Source: Blautia wexlerae (GTDB lineage Bacteria > Bacillota > Clostridia > Lachnospirales > Lachnospiraceae). Taken from it: a stretch of DNA of 64,000 nt. The position numbers and the translations under genes are program-made. Of the stretch, positions 34,388 to 43,378 are shown in pieces (the stretch's first letter is position 1; every line of letters starts with the position of its first letter). Location of the stretch: positions 124,001 through 188,000 of the forward strand of contig NZ_JAAIMY010000003.1 in NCBI RefSeq assembly GCF_013300825.1, in the 5' to 3' direction. Below the pieces are notes generated by a model, which saw only the letters and a program-made list of their open reading frames with translations, was not told the DNA's origin and ran no database searches.

Positions 34388-35977
34388 GTGTCTAAGTATA
34401 CGAATGAAATAGAAAAAAGAAGAACATTTGCCATTATTTCCCATCCGGATGCAGGTAAAACTACACTGACTGAGAAATTCCTGCTGTATGGCGGAGCAAT
34501 CAATCTTGCCGGAAGTGTCAAAGGTAAGGCAACAGCCCGCCATGCAGTATCAGATTGGATGGAAATCGAGAAAGAGAGAGGTATTTCCGTTACTTCCTCT
34601 GTTCTGCAGTTTCATTATGATGGTTACTGCATTAATATTCTGGATACACCGGGACATCAGGATTTCTCAGAGGATACTTACCGTACATTGATGGCAGCGG
34701 ATTCCGCAGTTATGGTAATCGACGGTTCCAAGGGTGTAGAGGCACAGACCAGAAAACTTTTTAAGGTCTGCGTGATGCGCCATATCCCGATTTTTACATT
34801 TATCAATAAGATGGACCGCGATGCAAACGATACATTTGATCTCCTTGATGAGATCGAGAAAGAACTTGGTATCGCAACCTGTCCGATTAACTGGCCAATC
34901 GGTTCCGGCAAGAAATTCCGCGGTGTTTATGACCGTAATACAGAGAAGATCCTTACTTTCTCTGACACACAGAAAGGTACCAAAGAAGGTGTGATCGAAG
35001 AAATCCCGTTAAGTGACAGCCGTGCAGATGAGATTATGGATCCGGAGCAGAAAGCACAGCTTCTTGATGAGATTGAGCTTCTGGACGGAGCAAGTGCAGA
35101 TTTTGACCAGGAACTGGTAAGCAAAGGTAAGCTGACACCTGTATTTTTCGGTTCTGCACTGACAAACTTTGGTGTGGAAACATTTCTGGAACATTTCCTG
35201 AAGATGACAACTTCACCGCTTCCGAGAGAGTCTGATATTGGGGAAATTGATCCTATGGATGATGATTTCTCAGCATTTGTATTTAAAATCCAGGCAAACA
35301 TGAACAAGGCACACAGAGACAGGATCGCATTTATGAGAATCTGTTCCGGTAAATTTGACGCTTCCCAGGAAGTATATCATGTGCAGGGCGATAAAAAAAT
35401 GCGTCTGCTTCAGCCGCAGCAGATGATGGCTGAATCCCGCCATGTAGTAGAGGAAGCATATGCAGGAGATATCATTGGTGTCTTTGATCCGGGTATCTTT
35501 TCCATCGGAGACACAATCTGTGCACCTGGCAAAAAGTTTGCATTTGAAGGTATTCCTACATTTGCACCGGAACATTTTGCAAGAGTCCGCCAGATTGATA
35601 CTATGAAGAGAAAACAGTTTGTCAAAGGTATTAATCAGATCGCACAGGAAGGTGCTATCCAGATTTTTCAGGAGTTTAATACCGGTATGGAGGAGATTAT
35701 CGTAGGTGTTGTAGGTGTTCTGCAGTTTGATGTCCTGAAATACCGTCTGGAAAATGAATATAACGTAGATATCCGCCTGGAGACACTTCCATATGAGCAT
35801 ATCCGCTGGATTGCAAATAAGGAAGAAGTAAAAGTGGACAAGATCGTTGGAACCTCTGATATGAAGAAAGTTACTGATCTTAAGGGAAACCCACTGCTTC
35901 TTTTTGTAAATTCCTGGAGCGTAGGTATGACAGAAGACAGAAATCCTGGTTTAATATTAACGGAATTCAGCAAATAA
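34388..35977 (+). CDS. prfC: Peptide chain release factor 3
   Basis: Translational GTPase that recycles RF1/RF2 after termination. 529 residues, the usual RF3 length, from GTG 34388 (AGGAGG at 34376-34381, 6 nt away). An upstream in-frame ATG at 34349 lacks a site. GTPase motifs: SHPDAGKTTLTEK, DTPGHQDFSEDTYR, FINKMDRD. RF3-specific block PFCG-like region EVYHVQGDKKMRLLQPQQ and the C-terminal WSVGMTEDRNPGLIL follow. Confidence 0.94.
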   Translation: MSKYTNEIEKRRTFAIISHPDAGKTTLTEKFLLYGGAINLAGSVKGKATARHAVSDWMEIEKERGISVTSSVLQFHYDGYCINILDTPGHQDFSEDTYRTLMAADSAVMVIDGSKGVEAQTRKLFKVCVMRHIPIFTFINKMDRDANDTFDLLDEIEKELGIATCPINWPIGSGKKFRGVYDRNTEKILTFSDTQKGTKEGVIEEIPLSDSRADEIMDPEQKAQLLDEIELLDGASADFDQELVSKGKLTPVFFGSALTNFGVETFLEHFLKMTTSPLPRESDIGEIDPMDDDFSAFVFKIQANMNKAHRDRIAFMRICSGKFDASQEVYHVQGDKKMRLLQPQQMMAESRHVVEEAYAGDIIGVFDPGIFSIGDTICAPGKKFAFEGIPTFAPEHFARVRQIDTMKRKQFVKGINQIAQEGAIQIFQEFNTGMEEIIVGVVGVLQFDVLKYRLENEYNVDIRLETLPYEHIRWIANKEEVKVDKIVGTSDMKKVTDLKGNPLLLFVNSWSVGMTEDRNPGLILTEFSK

Positions 35978-35980
35978 CCC

Positions 35981-36009
35981 TTTTCATTTATCTGTCGATT
36001 TGGTATAAT
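35981..36009 (+). promoter_or_regulatory. Promoter of asp23
   Basis: TATAAT (36004-36009) preceded by TGG, with TTTTCA (35981-35986) 17 bp upstream. The -35 is weak. Confidence 0.5.
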
Positions 36010-36045
36010 GGACAAAGATTAAAGAATCCCTCAGGAGGTTTTCAG

Positions 36046-36432
36046 ATGGCAGAGAAAAGAACAACATATAAAATACAGGATTTAGGCGGCATTGGTGAGG
36101 TTCAGATTGCAGATGAAGTGGTCGCTATCATTGCCGGACTTGCTGCTACAGAAGTAGCCGGGGTTGCTTCTATGGCAGGAAATATCACAAATGAGCTGGT
36201 AAGTAAACTTGGAATGAAGAATCTTTCCAAAGGTGTTAAGGTTACTGTACTCGAAGGAGTTGTGACAGTAGACCTGAACCTGAATATCGAATATGGTAAG
36301 AACATTCTTGAGACAAGTAAGAAGGTTCAGGAGAAAGTGAAATCATCCATAGAGAATATGACAGGTCTTGAGGTTGCAGATGTTAATATTCATATTGCCA
36401 GTGTAGATATGGAGAACGAAAAAGGAAAGTAA
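36046..36432 (+). CDS. Asp23/Gls24-family envelope stress protein
   Basis: Member of the alkaline-shock protein family, 128 residues. Typical segments: [25 protein letters not shown] at the N-terminus, [25 protein letters not shown] centrally, and [11 protein letters not shown] at the end. Biochemical role is unknown; in staphylococci Asp23 lies at the membrane and affects envelope stress. AGGAGG upstream. It precedes nusB, a common arrangement, but a terminator separates them. Confidence 0.9.
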   Translation: MAEKRTTYKIQDLGGIGEVQIADEVVAIIAGLAATEVAGVASMAGNITNELVSKLGMKNLSKGVKVTVLEGVVTVDLNLNIEYGKNILETSKKVQEKVKSSIENMTGLEVADVNIHIASVDMENEKGK

Positions 36433-36446
36433 CCCTTTCCTTTTTT
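36419..36446 (+). terminator. Terminator after asp23
   Basis: AAAGGAAAG (36421-36429) pairs with CTTTCCTTT (36435-36443) across the stop codon, followed by a run of T to 36446. Read-through must supply nusB unless it has its own promoter in the 50-bp gap. Confidence 0.7.
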
Positions 36447-36496
36447 GTGTACTTAAGAGATATATAGAAAGGAAAGCTGTTTATACAGCGGGAATT

Positions 36497-36919
36497 ATGC
36501 GAAGAAGAGAGCAGAGAGAACATATTTTTAAATTACTGTTCATGACAGAATTTAATTCAGAGGAAGAGATGAGTGAACAGCTTTCACTCTATTTTGACAC
36601 TCTGGAGGAACTTTCAGAGAAAGATCAGGAGTATATGAGCCGGAAATACCGTCATGTGCTTGAAAAATTAGACGAGATTGATGCAATGTTAAATGAGACA
36701 AGCAATGGATGGAAGACAAAAAGAATGAGCCGCGTTGATCTGACGGCTCTGCGTCTGGCAGTGTATGAACTGAAATATGACAAAGATGTACCTACAGGTG
36801 TGGCTATCAATGAGGCGGTGGAGCTTGCCAAACGTTTTGGCGGTGAGACATCCGGTTCCTTTGTAAACGGTATCCTTGGCAAGATCGCCAACAGTGAAAG
36901 CAAAGAGAAACCAGAATGA
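36497..36919 (+). CDS. nusB: Transcription antitermination factor NusB
   Basis: RNA-binding all-helical protein of rRNA antitermination. 140 residues. Family blocks: [15 protein letters not shown] at the start, [20 protein letters not shown] and [19 protein letters not shown] near the end. No strong ribosome site is visible. Its stop overlaps the xseA ATG (36916-36919). Confidence 0.93.
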   Translation: MRRREQREHIFKLLFMTEFNSEEEMSEQLSLYFDTLEELSEKDQEYMSRKYRHVLEKLDEIDAMLNETSNGWKTKRMSRVDLTALRLAVYELKYDKDVPTGVAINEAVELAKRFGGETSGSFVNGILGKIANSESKEKPE

Positions 36920-38145
36920 AAAACACATATTCTGTAGGGCAGGTAAACCGTTATATCAAAAATATGTTTACCCAGGATTACTTACTGCAGAAGATTTATG
37001 TAAAAGGAGAGGTGTCCAATTGTAAATACCATACAAGCGGACACATCTATTTTTCCCTGAAAGATGAGACAGGAACATTGAATTGTGTGATGTTTGCCGG
37101 ACACCGACGGGGACTTGCATTTGCCATGAAAAATGGTGATAAGGTGATCGTTGGCGGGAGCGTGGATGTATATGAACGCGACGGCCGCTATCAGATGTAT
37201 GCAAAGGAAATTACTCTGGAAGGTGCAGGTGCTTTGTATGAGAGATATCTTGCGCTGAAACAGGAACTTGAAGATATGGGAATGTTTGCGCAGGAGTACA
37301 AGCAGCCCATTCCGAGATTTATCAGACGTCTGGGTGTGGTAACTGCACCGACAGGTGCGGCTGTTCAGGATATCCGCAATATTTCCTATCGAAGAAATCC
37401 CTATTTACAGATTATTTTATATCCGGCTCTTGTTCAGGGGGCAGGTGCGGCAGAGAGTATTGTAAAAGGAATACGGATGCTTGACAGAACAGATGTGGAC
37501 GTGATTATTGTGGGAAGAGGCGGAGGTTCCATTGAAGACCTCTGGGCATTTAATGAGGAAATCGTTGCCAGGGCTATTTTTGAGTGTCGTACTCCCATTA
37601 TTTCCGCAGTAGGTCATGAAACGGATTTTACAATTGCTGACTTCGCTGCTGATCTGCGTGCACCCACTCCTTCTGCTGCTGCAGAGCTTGCAGTAGATGA
37701 TTACAGAAGTGTGGTTGAGGCACTGAGTATTTACAGGCAGCGTATATATCGTGCGATGAGCGGCAAGGCAGATCTGTACCACAGCAGACTGGAGCATTTT
37801 CAGACAAAATTCGTCTATCTGAGCCCGGAGAACAGGCTGCGGGAACAGAGACAGCGTCTGGCAGATATGGAGAATGCCATGCAGAATGGAATGAACAGGA
37901 AACTTCAGGATGAGAAATACAGATTGTCTGTTTATCTGGAACGTTTTGCAGGTCTTTCACCCTTAAAGAAACTGAATCAGGGATACTCTTATGTGTCAGA
38001 TAAAAACAAAAAGACACTGACAAGTGTAGAACAGGTACAAAATGGGGATACCATTTATATAGCTGTGACAGATGGTACGATAGAAGCAAATGTTACAGGT
38101 ACGGTGAAAGAGGAGAGAATCTATGGCGAAGAAAGAAAACAGTAA
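36916..38145 (+). CDS. xseA: Exodeoxyribonuclease VII large subunit
   Basis: Nuclease subunit degrading single-stranded DNA with XseB. 409 residues: N-terminal OB-fold ([35 protein letters not shown]), catalytic domain with [14 protein letters not shown] and [20 protein letters not shown], and [21 protein letters not shown] coiled-coil follows, ending LNQGYSYV. Overlaps nusB by 4 bp and xseB by 23 bp. Confidence 0.94.
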   Translation: MKNTYSVGQVNRYIKNMFTQDYLLQKIYVKGEVSNCKYHTSGHIYFSLKDETGTLNCVMFAGHRRGLAFAMKNGDKVIVGGSVDVYERDGRYQMYAKEITLEGAGALYERYLALKQELEDMGMFAQEYKQPIPRFIRRLGVVTAPTGAAVQDIRNISYRRNPYLQIILYPALVQGAGAAESIVKGIRMLDRTDVDVIIVGRGGGSIEDLWAFNEEIVARAIFECRTPIISAVGHETDFTIADFAADLRAPTPSAAAELAVDDYRSVVEALSIYRQRIYRAMSGKADLYHSRLEHFQTKFVYLSPENRLREQRQRLADMENAMQNGMNRKLQDEKYRLSVYLERFAGLSPLKKLNQGYSYVSDKNKKTLTSVEQVQNGDTIYIAVTDGTIEANVTGTVKEERIYGEERKQ

Positions 38146-38362
38146 GCAGTTACAGGAGGAGAAGCCTCTGGAAGAGATGTTTGCAGAACTGGATTTGCTA
38201 GCTGAAAAACTGGAAGACAGGGACACATCGCTGGAGGATTCTTTCAGACTGTACAGACAGGGCATGGAACTTTTGAAACTCTGCAGCGGGAAGCTGGATA
38301 CAGTGGAGAAAAAAATGCTGCAGCTTAATGAGGATGGTACGTTTAGTGAATTTTCAAGATGA
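38123..38362 (+). CDS. xseB: Exodeoxyribonuclease VII small subunit
   Basis: Short helical partner of XseA, 79 residues, with the family core LEEMFAELDLLAEKLEDRD, LEDSFRLYRQGMEL and CSGKLDTVEKKM. Its ATG is 23 bp inside xseA and its end overlaps ispA by up to 35 bp, so all three are co-translated. Confidence 0.92.
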   Translation: MAKKENSKQLQEEKPLEEMFAELDLLAEKLEDRDTSLEDSFRLYRQGMELLKLCSGKLDTVEKKMLQLNEDGTFSEFSR

Positions 38363-39233
38363 ATTAACAAAGAGAACGGAAGAAACAGAGAAGACGATCA
38401 GAAGTTATCTGCCGGCAGAAGAAGGATTTGCCAGAACAATGGCCCAGGCTATGAATTATAGTATGCTGGCAGGCGGTAAGCGTCTGCGGCCTATGCTGAT
38501 CAGTGAGACATACGGTTTATTTGGTGGTAAAGAAGAAACTGTAAAACCATTTATGGCAGGAATAGAGATGATCCATACTCATTCTCTGATCCACGATGAT
38601 CTTCCTGCACTGGATAATGATGATTACAGGCGTGGCAGACTGACCACGCATAAAGTGTACGGGGAAGCCATGGGAGTGTTAAGTGGTGTTGCGCTGCTTA
38701 ATTATGCATATGAAACCATGTTTCAGGCATTTTCCCTGACAGAAGAACCGGACCGGGTAATCCGGGCGTTGAGAGTAATCTCAGAGAAAACAGGTATTTA
38801 TGGAATGCTTGGCGGGCAGAGCGTTGATGTGGAAAATGACGGAAAGCCTCTTGAGAAAGAGATACTTGACTATATTTACAAGAACAAGACATCAGCGCTG
38901 ATTGAAGCAGCTATGATGACAGGTGCGATCCTTGCAGGGGCAGATGAACAGGAAGTATCTGTAGTAGAGGAAGCTGCAGAAAATATCGGACTGGCTTTCC
39001 AGATCCAGGATGACATCCTGGATGTGACCAGTACAGTGGAAGAACTGGGCAAGCCGATACACAGTGATGAGAAGAATAATAAGGTTACTTATGTGACTCT
39101 TTTTGGAACAGAGAAGGCTTCTGCACAGGTGGAAGAACTTTCGAAGAAGGCAATCGATCTGTTGAAAAGCCTGAATAAAAATAATGAATTTCTGTATTTG
39201 TTAATTGAGAAATTAATAAACCGCAGAAAATAA
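38328..39233 (+). CDS. ispA: Farnesyl/geranyl diphosphate synthase (trans-prenyltransferase)
   Basis: Condenses IPP with allylic diphosphates. About 300 residues. First Asp-rich motif HDDLPALDNDDYRRGR, second QIQDDILDV, plus GGKRLRPML binding the diphosphate. Start uncertain: ATG 38328, ATG 38334 or GTG 38346 are all in frame within the end of xseB. It lies just upstream of dxs, linking two steps of isoprenoid supply; the xseB-ispA-dxs order is common in Firmicutes. Confidence 0.93.
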   Translation: MRMVRLVNFQDELTKRTEETEKTIRSYLPAEEGFARTMAQAMNYSMLAGGKRLRPMLISETYGLFGGKEETVKPFMAGIEMIHTHSLIHDDLPALDNDDYRRGRLTTHKVYGEAMGVLSGVALLNYAYETMFQAFSLTEEPDRVIRALRVISEKTGIYGMLGGQSVDVENDGKPLEKEILDYIYKNKTSALIEAAMMTGAILAGADEQEVSVVEEAAENIGLAFQIQDDILDVTSTVEELGKPIHSDEKNNKVTYVTLFGTEKASAQVEELSKKAIDLLKSLNKNNEFLYLLIEKLINRRK

Positions 39234-39246
39234 AGGAAGGATACAA

Positions 39247-41118
39247 ATGATTCTGGAAAAGATTAAGAAACCCAATGATATCCATAAGATACCATTGGAA
39301 GATTTCGAGCCTCTGGCAGCGGAGATCAGAGACTTTTTAATCCGGTCAGTAAGTCAGACGGGAGGACATCTCGCCTCGAATCTGGGAGTTGTGGAGCTGA
39401 CGCTGGCTCTTCATAATGTGCTGGATTTTCCGGAAGACAAACTAATCTGGGATGTAGGACATCAGGCATATACACATAAGATTCTTACCGGAAGAAAAGA
39501 TGAATTTAAGAATCTCCGGCAGGAGGGCGGATTAAGCGGTTTTCCAAAGAGAAAAGAGAGTGACTGTGATGCATATGATGCAGGACACAGTTCTAATTCG
39601 ATTTCGGCAGGACTGGGATATGTGCGTGCCAGGGATATTCTGGGACAGAAGCATTATGTGGTTTCTGTGATCGGAGACGGTGCCCTTACCGGAGGAATGG
39701 CGTATGAGGCATTAAACAACGCAGCAGAGCTAAAGACAAATTTTATTATTATCATAAATGACAATAACATGTCTATTTCCAGAAATGTAGGGGGAATGTC
39801 TACGTATCTGAGTGTTCTTCGTACCGCAGAGGCTTATACAGGAATGAAGCTGGGTGTGACAAAGACACTGAAGAAGGTTCCGAAGGTAGGGACAGCTCTG
39901 GTGGATACCATGAGAAAAACCAAAAGCAGTATCAAGCAGCTTTTCATTCCAGGAATGTTGTTTGAAAACATGGGGCTGACATATCTGGGACCTGTTGATG
40001 GTCATAATATGCGTCAGATGATGAAGCTTTTTAACGAAGCAAAACGGGTAGAGGGACCGGTAGTCGTTCATGTTCTGACAAAGAAGGGAAAAGGATACGG
40101 GCCTGCAAGTGCCCATCCGGACAGATTTCATGGAACCGGACCTTTTGATATTAAAACAGGCCGGGCACTTCAGAGGAAAACAGTACCGGGTTATACAGAT
40201 GTCTTTTCACGAACACTGGTTTTTCTTGGCGAGAAGAATAAAAAACTGACTGCCATTACTGCAGCTATGCCGGATGGAACCGGGCTTGTGGAATTTTCCA
40301 GAAGATTTCCGGACAGATTTTTTGATGTGGGAATCGCGGAGGAACATGCGGTAAGCTTTGCGGCAGGTCTTGCTCTTGGCGGTCTGATCCCTGTTGTTGC
40401 GATTTATTCATCTTTTCTGCAGCGTGCCGTAGATCAGATTTTGCATGATGTGTGTATGCAGAATCTGCATGTAATTTTTGCCATTGACAGAGCAGGACTG
40501 GTAGGGGCTGATGGCGAGACACATCAGGGTTGTTTTGATTTGTCTTATCTGTCTATGATGCCGAATATGACGGTTTTGGCACCGAAGAATGACAGAGAAC
40601 TGGAAGAGATGCTTACATTTGCAGTAAACTTTGACGGACCAGTTGCAATCCGTTATCCCAGAGGTAGTGCCTATCAGGGAATGCAGGAGTATCAGAAGCC
40701 TGTGGAATACGGCAGAAGTGAGGTTATTCACAGAGGAAAACAAGTTGCCGTCCTGGGAGTGGGAAGCATGATTCCGTCCTGTGTGGAAATCTGTAAGGAA
40801 CTGAAGGAAGACGGCTATGATCCTACGTTTGTAAATGCCAGATTTGTGAAACCGCTGGATGTGGAACTTCTTGATGGACTGGCAAAGGATCACAGTTTGT
40901 TTGTGACAGTAGAAGAGAACGTGAAAAGTGGTGGTTACGGAGAACATGTATCCGCTTATATGGAAGCCTGTCATCCGGAAACAAGGGTGTTATCAGCAGC
41001 AGTCTGGGATCGTTTTGTACCTCAGGGAAGTGTGGACAGTCTGCGTAATCGGATTGGTCTTGGTGTGGAGGATATCAGACAGGCAATAGAAGATAGTGAG
41101 GAATTAAAAGAACAATGA
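39247..41118 (+). CDS. dxs: 1-Deoxy-D-xylulose-5-phosphate synthase
   Basis: Thiamine-diphosphate enzyme that begins the MEP isoprenoid pathway from pyruvate and glyceraldehyde 3-phosphate. 623 residues, full length. DVGHQAYTHKILTGRK, the TPP-binding GDGALTGGMAYEALNNA (about 143-159), GIAEEHAVSFAAGLA and HDVCMQNLHVIFAIDRAGLVG are intact. AAGGAAGG upstream. Its stop overlaps the tlyA ATG (41115-41118). Confidence 0.95.
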   Translation: MILEKIKKPNDIHKIPLEDFEPLAAEIRDFLIRSVSQTGGHLASNLGVVELTLALHNVLDFPEDKLIWDVGHQAYTHKILTGRKDEFKNLRQEGGLSGFPKRKESDCDAYDAGHSSNSISAGLGYVRARDILGQKHYVVSVIGDGALTGGMAYEALNNAAELKTNFIIIINDNNMSISRNVGGMSTYLSVLRTAEAYTGMKLGVTKTLKKVPKVGTALVDTMRKTKSSIKQLFIPGMLFENMGLTYLGPVDGHNMRQMMKLFNEAKRVEGPVVVHVLTKKGKGYGPASAHPDRFHGTGPFDIKTGRALQRKTVPGYTDVFSRTLVFLGEKNKKLTAITAAMPDGTGLVEFSRRFPDRFFDVGIAEEHAVSFAAGLALGGLIPVVAIYSSFLQRAVDQILHDVCMQNLHVIFAIDRAGLVGADGETHQGCFDLSYLSMMPNMTVLAPKNDRELEEMLTFAVNFDGPVAIRYPRGSAYQGMQEYQKPVEYGRSEVIHRGKQVAVLGVGSMIPSCVEICKELKEDGYDPTFVNARFVKPLDVELLDGLAKDHSLFVTVEENVKSGGYGEHVSAYMEACHPETRVLSAAVWDRFVPQGSVDSLRNRIGLGVEDIRQAIEDSEELKEQ

Positions 41119-41924
41119 AGAAACGTTTAGATATGCTTATGATGGAACGTTCCCTTGCGCCATCCCGTGAGAAAGCAAAGGCATTCATCATGGCAGGTGA
41201 TGTATATGTTGATGGTCAGAAAGAAGACAAGGCGGGTACCATGTTCCCGGAGACTGTAAAGATTGAGGTCAGAGGAAATACTCTTCCATATGTAAGCCGT
41301 GGCGGGTTGAAGCTTGAAAAGGCTATGAAGAACTTTGATGTAACATTGGAAGGAAAGGTCTGTATGGATGTAGGTGCATCTACCGGCGGTTTTACAGATT
41401 GTATGCTCCAGAACGGAGCGGTAAAAGTTTATTCTATTGACGTAGGATACGGACAGCTTGACTGGAAACTTCGCAATGATCCGCGTGTAGTTTGTATGGA
41501 AAAGACCAATATCCGCTATGTGGTACCGGAGAATATGGGAGAACCGGCAGATTTTTCATCAATTGATGTGTCTTTTATTTCTCTTACAAAAGTACTGCTT
41601 CCTGTAAGAAATCTTCTGACAGATGAGGGTGAGATCGTATGTCTGATCAAGCCGCAGTTTGAGGCGGGTAGAGAGAAAGTCGGAAAGAAAGGTGTCGTAA
41701 GAGATCCTGCTGTTCATCAGGAGGTGATTGAAAAAGTGCGCGATTATGCCATGAGCATTTTCATGGAACCCTGTCATCTCTCTTTTTCACCGATTAAAGG
41801 ACCAGAGGGTAATATAGAATATCTTCTTCATCTGAAAAAACACCAGGAAGGTACTGAAATTACTGACAGTCTGCAGGTATCCGTAGAAGCTGTGGTGGCA
41901 GAGGCTCATGGACAGTTGGATTAA
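41115..41924 (+). CDS. tlyA: TlyA-family rRNA 2'-O-methyltransferase
   Basis: S4-domain plus FtsJ-like methyltransferase, 269 residues. S4 domain at about 2-60 (RLDMLMMERSLAPSREKAKAFIMAG), then the SAM-binding block MDVGASTGGFTDCMLQNGA and DVSFISLTKVLLP, CLIKPQFEAGREKVGKKGVV. TlyA proteins methylate 16S/23S rRNA; older annotation calls them hemolysin A. Translationally coupled to dxs by ATGA. Confidence 0.92.
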   Translation: MKKRLDMLMMERSLAPSREKAKAFIMAGDVYVDGQKEDKAGTMFPETVKIEVRGNTLPYVSRGGLKLEKAMKNFDVTLEGKVCMDVGASTGGFTDCMLQNGAVKVYSIDVGYGQLDWKLRNDPRVVCMEKTNIRYVVPENMGEPADFSSIDVSFISLTKVLLPVRNLLTDEGEIVCLIKPQFEAGREKVGKKGVVRDPAVHQEVIEKVRDYAMSIFMEPCHLSFSPIKGPEGNIEYLLHLKKHQEGTEITDSLQVSVEAVVAEAHGQLD

Positions 41925-41947
41925 GGAGACTGGATCGGGAAGAAACT

Positions 41948-42808
41948 ATGGACAGGTTTTATATTATTACAAATAGCGATAAGGATCCCAAACTTGAGAT
42001 CACAGGTAAAATTGCGGATTATCTGAGAGCACATCACAGAAACTGTGAGGTACAGCAGGCAGAGAGAAAACATGAGGGTTCCTATCATTATACAGATCCT
42101 GATAAGATTCCGGATAATACACAGTGTATCATTGTCCTGGGAGGAGACGGTACACTTCTCCAGGCTGCAAGGGATGTGGTGCATAAGGAAATACCGCTTC
42201 TTGGAATTAATCTGGGAAATCTGGGGTTTCTTGCAGGAGTGGATCAGACATCTCTGTACAGTGCGCTGGATCAGTTGATGGCAGATGATTACGAGGTAGA
42301 AGAACGTATGATGTTGGAAGGAAGAGTGTATCGTGGCAGGAAACTGATAGGACAGGATATTTCATTGAATGATATTGTAATCGGCAGAGATGGTCATCTC
42401 CGCGTGGTTCGGTTCAAGAATTATGTAAATGATGTTTACCTCAATTCTTATAATGCAGATGGGATTATTATTTCCACTCCTACCGGATCTACCGGATACA
42501 GTCTGTCAGCGGGTGGTCCTATCGTATCACCCAATGCTGCGATGACGATCATGACTCCCATAGCCCCTCATACGTTGAATACAAGAAGTATTATTTTTCC
42601 GGCACAGGATGTGATTACTGTGGAGATAGGAAAAGGAAGACATTGTGACTGCGAAAAGGGAATCGCATCTTTTGACGGAGATACATTTATTCCCATGATT
42701 ACGGGTGACTGTATAAAGATACGGCAGGCGGAGGTAAAGACGAAAATCCTGAAGCTGAATCATTTAAGCTTTGTGGAGGTATTACGCCGGAAGATGAGAG
42801 ACAGCTGA
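41948..42808 (+). CDS. nadK: NAD kinase
   Basis: Phosphorylates NAD to NADP. 286 residues with the GGDGTLLQAAR motif (catalytic Asp about 67), GINLGNLGFL, NADGIIISTPTGSTGYSLSAGGP and APHTLNTRSIIFP. AAGGAG lies about 18 nt upstream; a nearer GGGAAGAAA may serve. Between tlyA and argR, a typical clostridial order. Confidence 0.94.
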   Translation: MDRFYIITNSDKDPKLEITGKIADYLRAHHRNCEVQQAERKHEGSYHYTDPDKIPDNTQCIIVLGGDGTLLQAARDVVHKEIPLLGINLGNLGFLAGVDQTSLYSALDQLMADDYEVEERMMLEGRVYRGRKLIGQDISLNDIVIGRDGHLRVVRFKNYVNDVYLNSYNADGIIISTPTGSTGYSLSAGGPIVSPNAAMTIMTPIAPHTLNTRSIIFPAQDVITVEIGKGRHCDCEKGIASFDGDTFIPMITGDCIKIRQAEVKTKILKLNHLSFVEVLRRKMRDS

Positions 42809-42826
42809 TCAGCAGGAGGAAATAGG

Positions 42827-43285
42827 TTGAAAGTTGCGAGACATGAGAAAATTATTGAACTGATTCATCAGTATGACATTGATACACAGGAAGAACTGGC
42901 ATCCAGACTTAATGAGGCAGGATTTAAGGTAACGCAGGCGACTGTTTCCAGAGATATCCGTGCCCTTAAGCTGACAAAAGTGGCAGGAAAGGACGGAAAG
43001 TCCCGTTATGCCATTATTAATAATGAATCCGGAAGTCTTGGAGAAAAATATACAAGAGTACTGGAAGATACTCTGCTTTCTATTGATGTGGGACAGAATA
43101 TCATTGTGATAAAAACCGTTTCAGGAATGGCCATGGGCGTGGCAGCAGCGCTGGATGCGCTGAAATGGCCGGAGATACTGGGATGTATTGCGGGTGATGA
43201 TACGATTATGTGTGCCGCAAAGAATGCAGACATGGCAATGGGAGCAGCAGAGAAACTGAGGAGCTTTGTGAGGCTGAATAAGTGA
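42827..43285 (+). CDS. argR: Arginine repressor ArgR/AhrC
   Basis: Arginine-responsive regulator, 152 residues. N-terminal winged helix (KIIELIHQYDIDTQEELASRL, VTQATVSRDIRALKLTKV) and C-terminal hexamerisation/arginine-binding domain with the GCIAGDDTIMCAAK block. It starts with TTG behind AGGAGG. Which genes it controls here is not shown; no arginine biosynthesis genes lie in the window. Confidence 0.93.
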   Translation: MKVARHEKIIELIHQYDIDTQEELASRLNEAGFKVTQATVSRDIRALKLTKVAGKDGKSRYAIINNESGSLGEKYTRVLEDTLLSIDVGQNIIVIKTVSGMAMGVAAALDALKWPEILGCIAGDDTIMCAAKNADMAMGAAEKLRSFVRLNK

Positions 43286-43327
43286 TCACTCTGAATAAAG
43301 TAACTGCTCTGTTCAGTACTTTCGCAG

Positions 43328-43355
43328 TTACAGTTCTGAATTTTGATATTATAAA
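43328..43355 (+). promoter_or_regulatory. Possible promoter of recN
   Basis: TTACAG (43328-43333), 16-bp spacer, TATAAA (43350-43355). Moderate match, placed about 24 bp before recN. I see no SOS box beside it. Confidence 0.4.
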
Positions 43356-43378
43356 TGACTTGATTATGGAGGCAATAA